Under the pieces are notes generated by a model. The model saw only the letters and a list, made by a program, of their open reading frames with translations, did no database searches and was not told the origin of the DNA. Both the position numbers and the translations under genes were made by a program. This document shows, piece by piece, positions 46,384-55,259 of a stretch of DNA of 64,000 bases; positions within the stretch are counted from its first letter, which is position 1, and each line of letters starts with the position of its first letter. Source of the stretch: Brasilonema sp. UFV-L1 (lineage in GTDB: Bacteria; Cyanobacteriota; Cyanobacteriia; Cyanobacteriales; Nostocaceae); contig NZ_QMEA01000010.1 of the NCBI RefSeq assembly GCF_012912105.1, forward strand, positions 26,207 through 90,206, written 5' to 3'.

Positions 46384-46480
46384 CAGTTATCAGTTATCAG
46401 TTATCAGTTATCAGTGTGTACTGTGTAGTGTTCACTGTGTACTGTGTACTGTGTACTGTGTACTGTGTACTGTTCACTGT
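46384..46480. repeat. Two adjoining heptameric tandem repeats (CAGTTAT and ACTGTGT)
   Basis: Directly after the adhesin stop come about four CAGTTAT units, then about seven ACTGTGT-type units with a few variants (GTTCACT). There are no spacers, so it is not a CRISPR. Confidence 0.9.
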
Positions 46481-46626
46481 TTTAATCATGCATATTTAAA
46501 TTTTTTCAAATTCTTTTAGGGTGAACATCTTGTTCGCCCAGATAATGCAAGTTATGTGGAACAGTTTACCACACTGGGTCTGCAAACTAATCACAAGCAT
46601 AAAAATCTTGACAAAATGGTAAATAT

Positions 46627-49431
46627 ATGATAATAAAAAAACCTTTACTTAAGAAAATACAGAATTTCTTCAAAAAAGTATATAAGAGGCGATCGCTCTT
46701 TCTGGCAGCCTTATTATTTATCCTCTCAGGAGTTTCACCTGTTGTTGCTGCCAAAGTTGCTCCACAAACCTCTGTTGTCCAATCTCCATACGATGCACAA
46801 CAGCTCACGAATAAGGCTGTCAAACTTTATCAGAGTGGAAGATTTGAGGAAGCAGCGGCGGTTTGGAAACAAACAGCGGATGTTTTTGCAGCTCAAGGAG
46901 ATAAGTCGAACCAGGCGATGGCGTTGAGCAACCTTTCTTTGACTTATCAACAAATAGGACAGTGGGATAAAGCAAAAAAAGCAATTGAAGATAGCTTGGC
47001 GCTTTTGAAAACACCATCACAAGCAAAGGATGAATTAAAAATTCTGGCTCAAAGTTTCGATATTCAAGGATATTTGCAAAGAGAATTAGGTCAAACTGCA
47101 GATGCTCTCAAAACTTGGCAACAAGCAACGAAAATCTACAGCCAAACGAATGACCAGGAAAAATTAGCACAGAGCAAGATTAATCAGGCTCAAGCAATGC
47201 AAGATTTGGGTCTTTATCCCCGTGCTTGTAGTACTTTATTGGAAGTTTTAAATCAAGAAATGGGGGTAAGAAGCTGCCAAGAATTAAATCAATTAACACG
47301 AGATGAATTCACAAAAAAACTCGGATTGATTTCACTTCAAGCTCCTTCTCTACGCAGAGTCGTCAGTTTAAGAAGCTTAGCAGAAATCCTGCGATTTGGG
47401 GGTCAGCTTGAGCAATCTGAACTCATTTTGAAAACAAGTTTAAAGCTGGTTCAAAAATTGAACCTTCCCCAAGAGCAAGCTGCTGTTTATCTGAGTATGG
47501 GCAATACGGCACGTGATTTAGCTGAAGGAGAAAATGTTCGCCGCATACGAGAAGATTATCAACAAAAGGCATTAGATTCTTATAATGAGGTCATCAAGCT
47601 GTCCTCATCACCAACGATGCGACAGCAAGCACAGTTAAATCAATTCAGCTTGTTGCTAAAACTCCAAAACTTGTCAGAAGCGGAAGAATTATGGAAAACG
47701 CTCAATTCTCAACTCAGTAACTTGTCTCCTAGTCGCACAGGAGTTTATTTCCAAATCAATTTTGCTGAGAGTTTAGTCACATTAGCTAAACAAGAAAATT
47801 TCACACTCAAAGCTAATTCTAAACTTCCAACTTTTAGTGAAATTGATAGGATATTGGTTAAAGCTGCAGAACAAGCCAAAAGTTTGGGAGATACAAGAGC
47901 TGAGGCTTATGCTTTGGGAAATCGTGGCGGACTGTATGAATTAACAGGAGCGACACAAAACTTATCCCAAGCAGAAGAATTGACAAAACAAGCTCTGGGT
48001 ATGGCTTCAAGTTTTTCAACACCAGATATAGCTTACCAGCTTTTCTGGCAGTTGGGACGGATACGCAACGCTCAAGGAGATATTGCTGATGCGATCGCCG
48101 CTTACACCAAATCTTATAATGCTCTTCAGTCATTACGCAGCGAATTAGTGACAATCAACCCAGAAGTACAGTTTTCTTTTCGGGATGATGTTGAACCAGT
48201 TTATCGAGAGTTAGTGGAGTTAGACTTAGAATACGCAGATTCTTTAAAGAAAGCCGGAAAAAATGAGCAAAGTCAGCAACACATCGCTCAAGCTCGTAAC
48301 GTGATAGAATCTTTGCAATTAGCTGAACTCAATAACTTTTTCCGAGAAGCTTGTGTAGAAGCAAATCCTAAACAGATTGATGAAATAGATCAAGCAGCAG
48401 CAGTTATATACACAATTGCTTTGCCAGATCGGTTAGAGGTTCTTCTTAGCCTACCAAATCGACCTCTAAGCCTTCATACAACTGTTATTCCTCGGGAAGA
48501 ACTTGAGAAAACAGTAACAGATGTGCGGCGTTCTCTAATCGGTCCTGATAGTTCAGTCCAGAATCTTTTGCCTACATATCAAAAATTATATAGTTGGCTG
48601 ATTCAACCACTAGAAACAGAGTTGGCAAACAGTAAACCCAAGACTTTGGCTTTTGTACTGGATGGAGACTTGCGGAATATCCCAATGGGTATTCTTCACG
48701 ATGGTAAACAGTATCTACTAGAAAAGTATGCCGTTGCTTTAACACCCGGTTTGCAGCTGGTTAACCCAAAACCGATAGCAGAGGTTGGTTTGAGAGCCAT
48801 AACAGCAGGACTCAGCACAATCCGTGAGAACTTTTCCCCACATGAAGGTTTTAGACCATTACGTAACGTAGAACTTGAACTCGAACAAATCGAGAAATTG
48901 GGAGTCTCAGCTCGAGAGTTCCTCAACGATAAATTCACGAGCACCGAGATCAAAAAACAGACTGTTGCTTCTCGTGTTCTTCCTATAATCCACATAGCAA
49001 CTCATGGTCAGTTTAGCTCCAGAGCTGAGGATACCTTTATCCTAGCTTGGGATAGACGCATCGATGCTAAACAGTTGGGTAACTTACTACGAGACAACAC
49101 CCAGTACCAGGGTAAACCAATCGAGTTATTGGTTCTCAGTGGTTGCGAGACAGCGAGTGGAGACAATCGAGCTGCTTTAGGACTAGCTGGAGTCGCGGTG
49201 CGAGCTGGAGCTCGCAGTACACTAGCGACACTGTGGGCTGTAGAAGATAAAAGTACTGCTCAAGTCATGGGTGAATTTTATCGTCAGCTAGAGCAAGCCA
49301 AGCAAACAAAGCTAAATAAACTAAATAAAGCAGAAGCACTGCGTCAAGCACAACTAGCTCTGATGACAAATCCGCAATACAGACACCCCCATTACTGGGC
49401 ACCGTTTGTTTTGGTGGGAAATTGGCAATAA
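46627..49431 (+). CDS. TPR-repeat CHAT domain protein, exported
   Basis: The protein has 934 residues, with a basic N-terminus and hydrophobic segment (about 24-42) ending VVAAKVAPQ, a likely signal peptide. From about 55 to 560 TPR-like helices repeat (AVKLYQSGRFEEAAAVWKQTAD; MALSNLSLTYQQIGQWDKA). The C-terminal CHAT domain (about 640-934) has His793 in IHIATHGQFSS and Cys840 in LVLSGCETASG, followed by GLAGVAVRAGARSTLATLW and a PHYWAPFVLVG end. CHAT is a caspase-like peptidase fold, and the His/Cys pair is intact. In filamentous cyanobacteria such genes often follow TPS adhesin genes, as here, so processing or anchoring of the adhesin is a fair inference. Confidence 0.93.
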   Translation: MIIKKPLLKKIQNFFKKVYKRRSLFLAALLFILSGVSPVVAAKVAPQTSVVQSPYDAQQLTNKAVKLYQSGRFEEAAAVWKQTADVFAAQGDKSNQAMALSNLSLTYQQIGQWDKAKKAIEDSLALLKTPSQAKDELKILAQSFDIQGYLQRELGQTADALKTWQQATKIYSQTNDQEKLAQSKINQAQAMQDLGLYPRACSTLLEVLNQEMGVRSCQELNQLTRDEFTKKLGLISLQAPSLRRVVSLRSLAEILRFGGQLEQSELILKTSLKLVQKLNLPQEQAAVYLSMGNTARDLAEGENVRRIREDYQQKALDSYNEVIKLSSSPTMRQQAQLNQFSLLLKLQNLSEAEELWKTLNSQLSNLSPSRTGVYFQINFAESLVTLAKQENFTLKANSKLPTFSEIDRILVKAAEQAKSLGDTRAEAYALGNRGGLYELTGATQNLSQAEELTKQALGMASSFSTPDIAYQLFWQLGRIRNAQGDIADAIAAYTKSYNALQSLRSELVTINPEVQFSFRDDVEPVYRELVELDLEYADSLKKAGKNEQSQQHIAQARNVIESLQLAELNNFFREACVEANPKQIDEIDQAAAVIYTIALPDRLEVLLSLPNRPLSLHTTVIPREELEKTVTDVRRSLIGPDSSVQNLLPTYQKLYSWLIQPLETELANSKPKTLAFVLDGDLRNIPMGILHDGKQYLLEKYAVALTPGLQLVNPKPIAEVGLRAITAGLSTIRENFSPHEGFRPLRNVELELEQIEKLGVSAREFLNDKFTSTEIKKQTVASRVLPIIHIATHGQFSSRAEDTFILAWDRRIDAKQLGNLLRDNTQYQGKPIELLVLSGCETASGDNRAALGLAGVAVRAGARSTLATLWAVEDKSTAQVMGEFYRQLEQAKQTKLNKLNKAEALRQAQLALMTNPQYRHPHYWAPFVLVGNWQ

Positions 49432-49451
49432 AATATTTTCCCTAACTATCT

Positions 49452-49483
49452 TCCCCAACCTGCCTAACGGCTAAGGTTGGGGA
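49452..49483. terminator. Bidirectional terminator hairpin between convergent genes
   Basis: TCCCCAACCT (49452-49461) pairs perfectly with AGGTTGGGGA (49474-49483) over a 12-base loop. It is placed between the CHAT gene end (49431) and the MBL gene end (49511), as expected of a shared terminator. Confidence 0.75.
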
Positions 49484-49510
49484 GAATATCATGTTGCTCA
49501 TCTGCATTTA

Positions 49511-50110
49511 TCAAAGCGTAGCGACAAGTTCTTTCAACGCCAAACCACCATCACGAAAAACAGACCACCCATCACCCACTAGTACAGCCTCGATATCACT
49601 CAACTGTGCTAATCGTTGAACTGAAGCAACAGCTTGTTCGCGATTGGAAAGTTTGTCATTAGGTAATATCATTAAACTCCCTGCTTTGTGTGCTCGTACC
49701 AAATCTCCTGTAATCAGAGTCGTTTGTTCCAAAAGCAGTGCTAACTCGCCTGGTGTCTTTGAACCATGTAGTTCTATAGCTCGCAATCCTGGAACTAATT
49801 CTTCGTGATCACAAAGCCAGCGGTCGCACTCAATAGGAAAATGACTTTGTTCAGCAGCCGGGGCTGCAATTTGAGCACCTGTCACATGTGCGATTTCCTT
49901 CGCAGCACGTACGTGATCTGAATTGGTAATCACAATCCAACGAACACCACCCAAGGAATTGAGGTGTTCGTAGTCGTGGGATGACAGAGACAATGGGTCA
50001 ATCAGAATGTTACCGTTTGGACGAATCCAAGCAATACTATTGAAATCTATATTGCGTTCTTTATTAAACGATGACCATCCGTATAAGTCATAACGATGTA
50101 GAGATTTCAT
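49511..50110 (-). CDS. MBL-fold-like protein with degenerate metal motif
   Basis: The 199-residue protein has the layout of a small metallo-beta-lactamase-fold hydrolase: IAWIRPNGNILIDPLSLSSHD, VRWIVITNSDHVRAAKEIA, AIELHGSKTPGELALLLEQ, TTLITGDLVRA, AVLVGDGWSVFRDG. The usual HxHxDH is reduced to NSDH, and the last His is replaced by Gly-Asp-Gly, so one metal site at most remains. The PGELAL segment with a His nearby and GDLV match the third and fourth motifs. It may be a non-hydrolytic or mono-metal member. The gene stands alone. Confidence 0.75.
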   Translation of the reverse strand: MKSLHRYDLYGWSSFNKERNIDFNSIAWIRPNGNILIDPLSLSSHDYEHLNSLGGVRWIVITNSDHVRAAKEIAHVTGAQIAAPAAEQSHFPIECDRWLCDHEELVPGLRAIELHGSKTPGELALLLEQTTLITGDLVRAHKAGSLMILPNDKLSNREQAVASVQRLAQLSDIEAVLVGDGWSVFRDGGLALKELVATL

Positions 50111-50313
50111 CGAAAATTTTGTTTAGTCAATTTAACGCTACATAGAGTATATTTATCATAAAAAAAGTTAAGGTCTGATGATATTTAGATTAAGTTTCAC
50201 TTGGTTGTGCCTCGACTTCATGAAAAGGAGGCACAGCCTCTAGTAGATTCCTATGCAGAGCATAGGAACGAGTTAGTACTGTGAAAATTTAGCACTCAGT
50301 AAACAATAGTTTA

Positions 50314-51243
50314 CTAATTTCCTCGACGGTACCGTTCAAAATTCTTGATTGCCATAACTAAACTTATTTTCATGCGTGTAAAGGCTTCGACCAAACTGCC
50401 GATTTCATCGTTAGCCTCTTTCTCGAATTCTGCATCCATCTCACCAGTACTGACAGCTTCTGCAACTCGGACGACACGTTTAATAGGTCGTACAACATAG
50501 CGCTTCAGCCAGAAGTTAGCCATGTATATGGCGATCGCAAAAATCAGAGTTACAATTCCCATCACCAAAACAAACGATTGCTGAGCTTTCTGCAAAACTT
50601 GACTAGCAGGAATAGAAACTATCTGAACGCCATTAATAACATTCAACTTCCACCCAAATCCATTTTCTTTTCCATATTTCTCAATCATGTTCTTGGGAGC
50701 AGCTTCTGGTGTGCTGTGACATCTCAAGCAACTAGGGTCAGTGATAGCTAAGGGACGCGCAATGTAATAGAATCTTTCTCCATCCAAAGAACGGTATCCT
50801 GACAATTCTTTGAGATTCTTGTCTTTCTGAAGGTTTTGTATAACTGTTGTTTCATAGCTATCAGCTTTATCTCGAGGATTTGTTGGATTCAGCATAGCCT
50901 CTTTATAGAAATAATTTTTATAAGCATCGTTGTCATTTCGTAGCTTTTCAAAAATTCTTCGTGATGAGTAAGACGGAATAGCTTGTGCTGCAAATTCATC
51001 ATTTTTTAAGCGTTTTTCCAATTCAGGATTGACTTCTTCATTTGTGTAAGAACGGATAGAGTTTATAGTTCTAAACAACAACCACGCATTTGAACTAATT
51101 TCATTTTGAGCTTTGTAATTTAGGATTTTAGCCAAAGCTATACCACTAAAAGTAATTCCGACAATAAATATAATAAGCAGTAAAATAGTGAGCTTTTTGG
51201 CCAAGTTGAAATTGTTAAAATTTAAGGAAGACTGTCTCAGCAT
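50314..51243 (-). CDS. Tll0287-like (DUF3365) haem-binding sensor with HAMP domain, no output domain
   Basis: The 309-residue protein has membrane helix 1 (about 17-38), a periplasmic domain with the c-type haem motif CLRCH (Cys172, Cys175, His176), membrane helix 2 (about 225-245) and a HAMP domain (about 247-300: RYVVRPIKRVVRVAEAVS, with NDEIGSLVEAFTRM). It ends nine residues after the HAMP, with no kinase, cyclase or methyl-accepting domain. The fold resembles cyanobacterial Tll0287. A redox or gas sensor that signals to a partner protein is plausible. It is the first gene of its own unit, with a 153-base gap to the MFS gene. Confidence 0.9.
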   Translation of the reverse strand: MLRQSSLNFNNFNLAKKLTILLLIIFIVGITFSGIALAKILNYKAQNEISSNAWLLFRTINSIRSYTNEEVNPELEKRLKNDEFAAQAIPSYSSRRIFEKLRNDNDAYKNYFYKEAMLNPTNPRDKADSYETTVIQNLQKDKNLKELSGYRSLDGERFYYIARPLAITDPSCLRCHSTPEAAPKNMIEKYGKENGFGWKLNVINGVQIVSIPASQVLQKAQQSFVLVMGIVTLIFAIAIYMANFWLKRYVVRPIKRVVRVAEAVSTGEMDAEFEKEANDEIGSLVEAFTRMKISLVMAIKNFERYRRGN

Positions 51244-51396
51244 AATTATTGAAATCCATGAATTGAAATGAACAGTATTTACTTAGGGTGTATGGACGCA
51301 AAGTGTTACGTCCATACAGCAGATGTAGTAGAATAACATGAAATTTTTCTTACCCTTTTACACCCTACCACTCTGAACTTTCAAATCAACCGAGGC

Positions 51397-52641
51397 TTAG
51401 TGTAATAAATGTCCTTCACCAGGGAGTAGTGCCTTGTAACTACTTGTTTGTGTGACTTTCCCTGAAAAAAAACTCAGTAAGACAAATGTGATAAAGGCAA
51501 AACCAGCACTGGCATAAAAGACACCTTTGATTCCCAATACACCAAAACCTATGCCTGCAAGAGCCGGACCAACTGCTCTTCCCACAGATTGTAGTGTGAC
51601 ATTTAATGCCATGAATGCAGCGCGATTATTTTCTGGGGCAAGTCGTGCAAACATAGTTTGCATAGATGGCAGTCCAATTCCAAGAGCCGCACCAAATAGA
51701 ATCATTGGGAGCAGTAGTAACCACACGTTATGAATAACAGGAATCATCAATAGCGCCAAAGCACTAGTCACAAAACAAACTTTGATGAGCGTTGTTTCTG
51801 AGAGTTTACGCGTAAACAATCCCAATTGAGAAGCGAAAAAGGCAAGAGACAGTTCCATGATGGCAAGGAGAACGCCAATCACAGCACCAGAAGCACCCAG
51901 AGAATTAGCTGCCAGAAGTGGAACGCAGATAAAGCAGGCTCCAAATTCTAAAATGAACAAAGAAAGTACCGCAAACATCAGCCCAATAACTTGACGATTA
52001 TTGATGCTGCTCCAAGTATCTTTTAGATAAGTGTTGAGATGGAAATGACTAGCATTGCTTTGCTTTTTGGGTAGCTTCAGTTTTGTGGACACTAACACTG
52101 CGAGTGGGATGGCAAGAAGCGATAGAACAAATGTGTATCGCCAGTTTAATTGTGCTAATCCACCACCAATTAGAGGATATACTGTTGCGCTAATACCAAT
52201 CATACTGGCGCTAAGTGCCATAGCAGTCGTTAGCATTTTTCCACTGTATAAGTCACCAATCATCGTGAGTGATAAAGTCTCTAAACTAGCAGCACCAATA
52301 CCTTGTAAAAATCGCCACTCTAAAAGGCTACGAAAATCTTGAGCAAAGGCGCTTAAAGTTCCACCTAGAGCGAATAGCAGCAAAGAAGGAACAAGTATTT
52401 TTTTTCTGCCAATACGGTCAGCTAAAACCCCAAATATTGGCGTCCCAATCGCAATAGGTACAAGAAAGCTTGTCATGATCAGTCCAATTTGCTGGGGTGA
52501 AAGGTTAAAAGATTTTCCTATAGTTGGCAGTATTGGGTTTAGAGTCATGACCCCTAAAACTGATACCAGCGTTACACCAATGGTAATGTAAAGATTTTTA
52601 TCTTGATAGATGTTGTTTACACTTTTGTGGTTAGATTTCAT
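51397..52641 (-). CDS. MFS transporter (DHA1-like efflux pump)
   Basis: The 414-residue protein has twelve predicted helices. It contains the A-motif GVLADRIGRKKILVPSLL between helices 2 and 3, and the antiporter-type C-motif is suggested by GIGAASLETLSLTMIGDLY and VYPLIGGGLAQLNWRYTF. Proton-driven efflux of a small molecule is the usual role. It is a close paralogue of the N-terminal 410 residues of the next gene (53387-55006), sharing phrases such as TWSSINNRQV and HNVWLL. It has no FHA domain. Substrate unknown. Confidence 0.93.
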   Translation of the reverse strand: MKSNHKSVNNIYQDKNLYITIGVTLVSVLGVMTLNPILPTIGKSFNLSPQQIGLIMTSFLVPIAIGTPIFGVLADRIGRKKILVPSLLLFALGGTLSAFAQDFRSLLEWRFLQGIGAASLETLSLTMIGDLYSGKMLTTAMALSASMIGISATVYPLIGGGLAQLNWRYTFVLSLLAIPLAVLVSTKLKLPKKQSNASHFHLNTYLKDTWSSINNRQVIGLMFAVLSLFILEFGACFICVPLLAANSLGASGAVIGVLLAIMELSLAFFASQLGLFTRKLSETTLIKVCFVTSALALLMIPVIHNVWLLLLPMILFGAALGIGLPSMQTMFARLAPENNRAAFMALNVTLQSVGRAVGPALAGIGFGVLGIKGVFYASAGFAFITFVLLSFFSGKVTQTSSYKALLPGEGHLLH

Positions 52642-53027
52642 GATGACGAAACTCCTTTATTTGTATGAGTATTTTTTGAATTTTGAATTTTCTCAAAGGG
52701 GCTAAATCTTTGACGAAAGTCTGTTAAGTGGAACTATTTATTCCTAGGGGGTGGAAAGAAAACTTATGCATTCAGTGAAGTGAAGTATAGAAATCCTGTC
52801 TGATTTTGAGAAAAGGATTTCAGATAAAACGCTTATAAAACAGGCTTTTCAGTCTCAGTATGTTTTCAAAAATCTTTGGAGGAGTCCTATATTTGTTAAC
52901 TGACATCTCGCATCATTCTCAACAAGACCTAAAAAACCGGGTAACTGAGGCGAGAAATTAAGGTAAGGCTTGTGTCGTCATTCTCAAGAAACTCGCGCTT
53001 TTTGATGCTGGTGCAAGATATAAGTAC

Positions 53028-53243
53028 AGGACTTACGCAAAATAATGAAAAAATAAACCGCATTAGCGTTAGCTCCGGCCCCTCGAACGGGGCTAGCGTG
53101 TCCGTTAGCGCAGCGTGCCCGCAGGGCATAGGACATAGGACGCGCTCTTCGTAGCGTGCCCGCAGGGCATAGAGCACGGAGCGCGCAGCGTGCGCCCTTG
53201 GCGCATAGTTAAGAGGGTTTAAAAGGGTTTTTGCGTAAGTCCT
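53028..53243. repeat. 216-base MITE with perfect 15-base inverted ends and nested small dispersed repeats
   Basis: AGGACTTACGCAAAA (53028-53042) is the exact reverse complement of TTTTGCGTAAGTCCT (53229-53243). The inside (about 53060-53215) is packed with GC-rich small dispersed repeats: AGCGTGCCCGCAGGGCATAG occurs twice, plus related CGTTAGC, GCGCAGCGTGCGCCC pieces. No gene is present. It lies between the two MFS genes. Confidence 0.88.
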
Positions 53244-53280
53244 AAAGTAAACAGAAGACCTAAATTATCCCATAGTCGTA

Positions 53281-53314
53281 GGGTGCGTTACAGCGCTTTG
53301 CTATCACGCACCCA
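53281..53314. repeat. GGGTGCGT inverted repeat
   Basis: GGGTGCGT and ACGCACCC face each other around an 18-base loop, like the element at 17474-17504. It sits 73 bases past the end of the MFS-FHA gene and may help stop transcription. Confidence 0.65.
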
Positions 53315-53386
53315 TGCTACAAGTTGGATATTTTTTTATTGGAAGTCCTTAAACCAATTTAGAACTCCCTTTTTTAGTCATGTCTA

Positions 53387-55006
53387 CTAAGCAAGTTGAA
53401 AGATGAACGATACCAAATCACGTTTGCCAAAACTGAGATGAAGACCAGGTTTCAACTTGTACCAAATTCCAGGTAACATAGGAAACTTATTAATATAAGT
53501 ACCATTAGAGCTACCCAAATCTTGGATGTAATAATCCATGCCATCAAAGCGAATTTGAGCATGAACCCGCGAAACATATTCGGAATTGGGTAATGTCAAA
53601 AGATTTACATCAGGGGGGATACGTTTATTTGGCTTGCCGATATGAATGACTGAGAAATTTTCTGGTAGTTCAATAATTTGATGAGTTTGAATATGTAGTA
53701 ATTGTGGGACTGCTTGTTGTGCGATTGTGGGAGATTCAACATAGTCATGCAGAGTTTCTGGCTCATCTTCAATGAGTGGCATGTCAGTGCTGAGTGTCCG
53801 CTTTTCAGTTCTTAACAATGTATGAAAGACGACAAGTGAAAGAACAGAAAAAATCGCGTTGATATAAAAGACTGATGGTGTTCCCCAATTCCCATCAATA
53901 AAACCTGCTAGAAAAGGACCTAGTGTTTGTCCGATTGATTGAACCGTTGAGTTCACCGACATAAAACCAGCCCGAGATTCTTGTGCTGCAAGTCCTGCCA
54001 GCAATGCTTGAATCGATGGAAAGGCAAGACCTAAAGCCGCACCTAATAACAGCATTGGGATGAACAGCAACCAAACATTGTGAACTGTGGGGATCAGAAA
54101 TAACGCCACAGCACCGACAAGGAAAGAGATTTTGATGAGCTTGATTTCTGAGAAATGCCGAGCGAAAAATCCTAATTGGGAAGCAACCAAGGCAACAGAC
54201 ACTGCTATGCTTGCTAGAAGAACACCATTGAATTGTTCTGAAGCACCGAGAAACTTTTGTGCAAAGATAGGGACGTAAGTTAAGCAGGCTCCAACTTGGA
54301 GTATGAAGTGGGACATAACCGCAAACATCAGCCCAAGTACCTGACGATTGTTAATGCTGCTCCAGGTATTTTTTAGATAAGGTTTGAGTTGAAAATTCTC
54401 AGCGCTCTTTTGTTGCTTTGGTAGCTTTAGTACTACTAACACTAACAGTGCTAGTGGAATAGCAAGCAGCGATAGCAACAACGGATATCGCCAACTCAAC
54501 GCGCCGATGACTCCACCAAGGAGAGGAAAAAGTGCCGAACTCATGCCAATTAAGCTGGCATTCGCTCCCATAACAGAAGTTAGCTTTTTCCCTGAATAAA
54601 GGTCACCGATGAGAGTCATTTGCATAGACTCTAGGCTTGCAGTACCAACACCTTGTAACAATCGCAACCCTAAAAAGCTAGAAAAATTTTGAGCAAAACC
54701 ACTTAAAGCACCAGCTATTGCAAACACCAATAGTGAAGGAACTAGAACTTGCTTTCTACCAAAAGTGTCAGCTAGAACTCCAAATATCGGAGTCACAATT
54801 GCACCTGGTAGCTGAAAGAGTGTCGATGCCCATGAAACTTGTTCGCTGGAAACGTTGAAAAACTTTGCTATCGTTGGCAATGCAGGGTTAATAATGGTTC
54901 CCCCAAGAATTGCTATCAACGTTATGAAATTGATGATGTAAAAGTTTTTATCCTGGTATATTTTAGTTTTACTTTTACCGGTAGAGCTGATATAAGAGGA
55001 ACTCAT
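53387..55006 (-). CDS. MFS transporter fused to a C-terminal FHA domain
   Basis: The protein has 539 residues. The first 410 are a DHA1-like MFS transporter with motif GVLADTFGRKQVLVPSLL and twelve helices, paralogous to 51397-52641. After a linker (LLRTEKRTLSTDMPLIEDE) comes an FHA domain at about 445-539: FSVIHIGKPNKRIPPDVNLL, SEYVSRVHAQIRF, YYIQDLGSSNGTYIN and LHLSFGKRDLVSFIF. The phosphothreonine-reading residues (S-x-x-H and N-G-T) are present. FHA domains bind phosphothreonine proteins, so the transporter could be controlled by, or anchored through, Ser/Thr kinases. This is a clear fusion, not a sequencing artefact, as the linker reads through with no gap. Confidence 0.93.
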   Translation of the reverse strand: MSSSYISSTGKSKTKIYQDKNFYIINFITLIAILGGTIINPALPTIAKFFNVSSEQVSWASTLFQLPGAIVTPIFGVLADTFGRKQVLVPSLLVFAIAGALSGFAQNFSSFLGLRLLQGVGTASLESMQMTLIGDLYSGKKLTSVMGANASLIGMSSALFPLLGGVIGALSWRYPLLLSLLAIPLALLVLVVLKLPKQQKSAENFQLKPYLKNTWSSINNRQVLGLMFAVMSHFILQVGACLTYVPIFAQKFLGASEQFNGVLLASIAVSVALVASQLGFFARHFSEIKLIKISFLVGAVALFLIPTVHNVWLLFIPMLLLGAALGLAFPSIQALLAGLAAQESRAGFMSVNSTVQSIGQTLGPFLAGFIDGNWGTPSVFYINAIFSVLSLVVFHTLLRTEKRTLSTDMPLIEDEPETLHDYVESPTIAQQAVPQLLHIQTHQIIELPENFSVIHIGKPNKRIPPDVNLLTLPNSEYVSRVHAQIRFDGMDYYIQDLGSSNGTYINKFPMLPGIWYKLKPGLHLSFGKRDLVSFIFQLA

Positions 55007-55259
55007 CTGTTTTCTCTGGTAAATATTTTTCTAATGTAATTACTACAGTGAATTTTTCGTTTTTCCGATAATCAGACCAGATAAAAAGTCAGAAAAAGTC
55101 AGAACATAGTAGGATTTTTAGAAAAAGCCAGAAAAATCAATTGAAAAGTTACCGAACAAAGGCACAGGGCAAAGAAGCCAGCGATCAAAAGCGGGTTTCC
55201 CGGCTTTTAAGCCCTAGAGCTAGCGCCTGGCTTCAGATTCAGGGAGCGTGGTGAGTAGT

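Noticed and set aside
46384..46480. Possible CRISPR array in the repeat block after the adhesin gene
   Set aside because: Repeat units are 7 bases with no spacers, and no cas gene is in the window.
52929..53177. - strand frame of 82 codons between the MFS genes
   Set aside because: It is made of small dispersed repeats inside a MITE and has no protein-like pattern.
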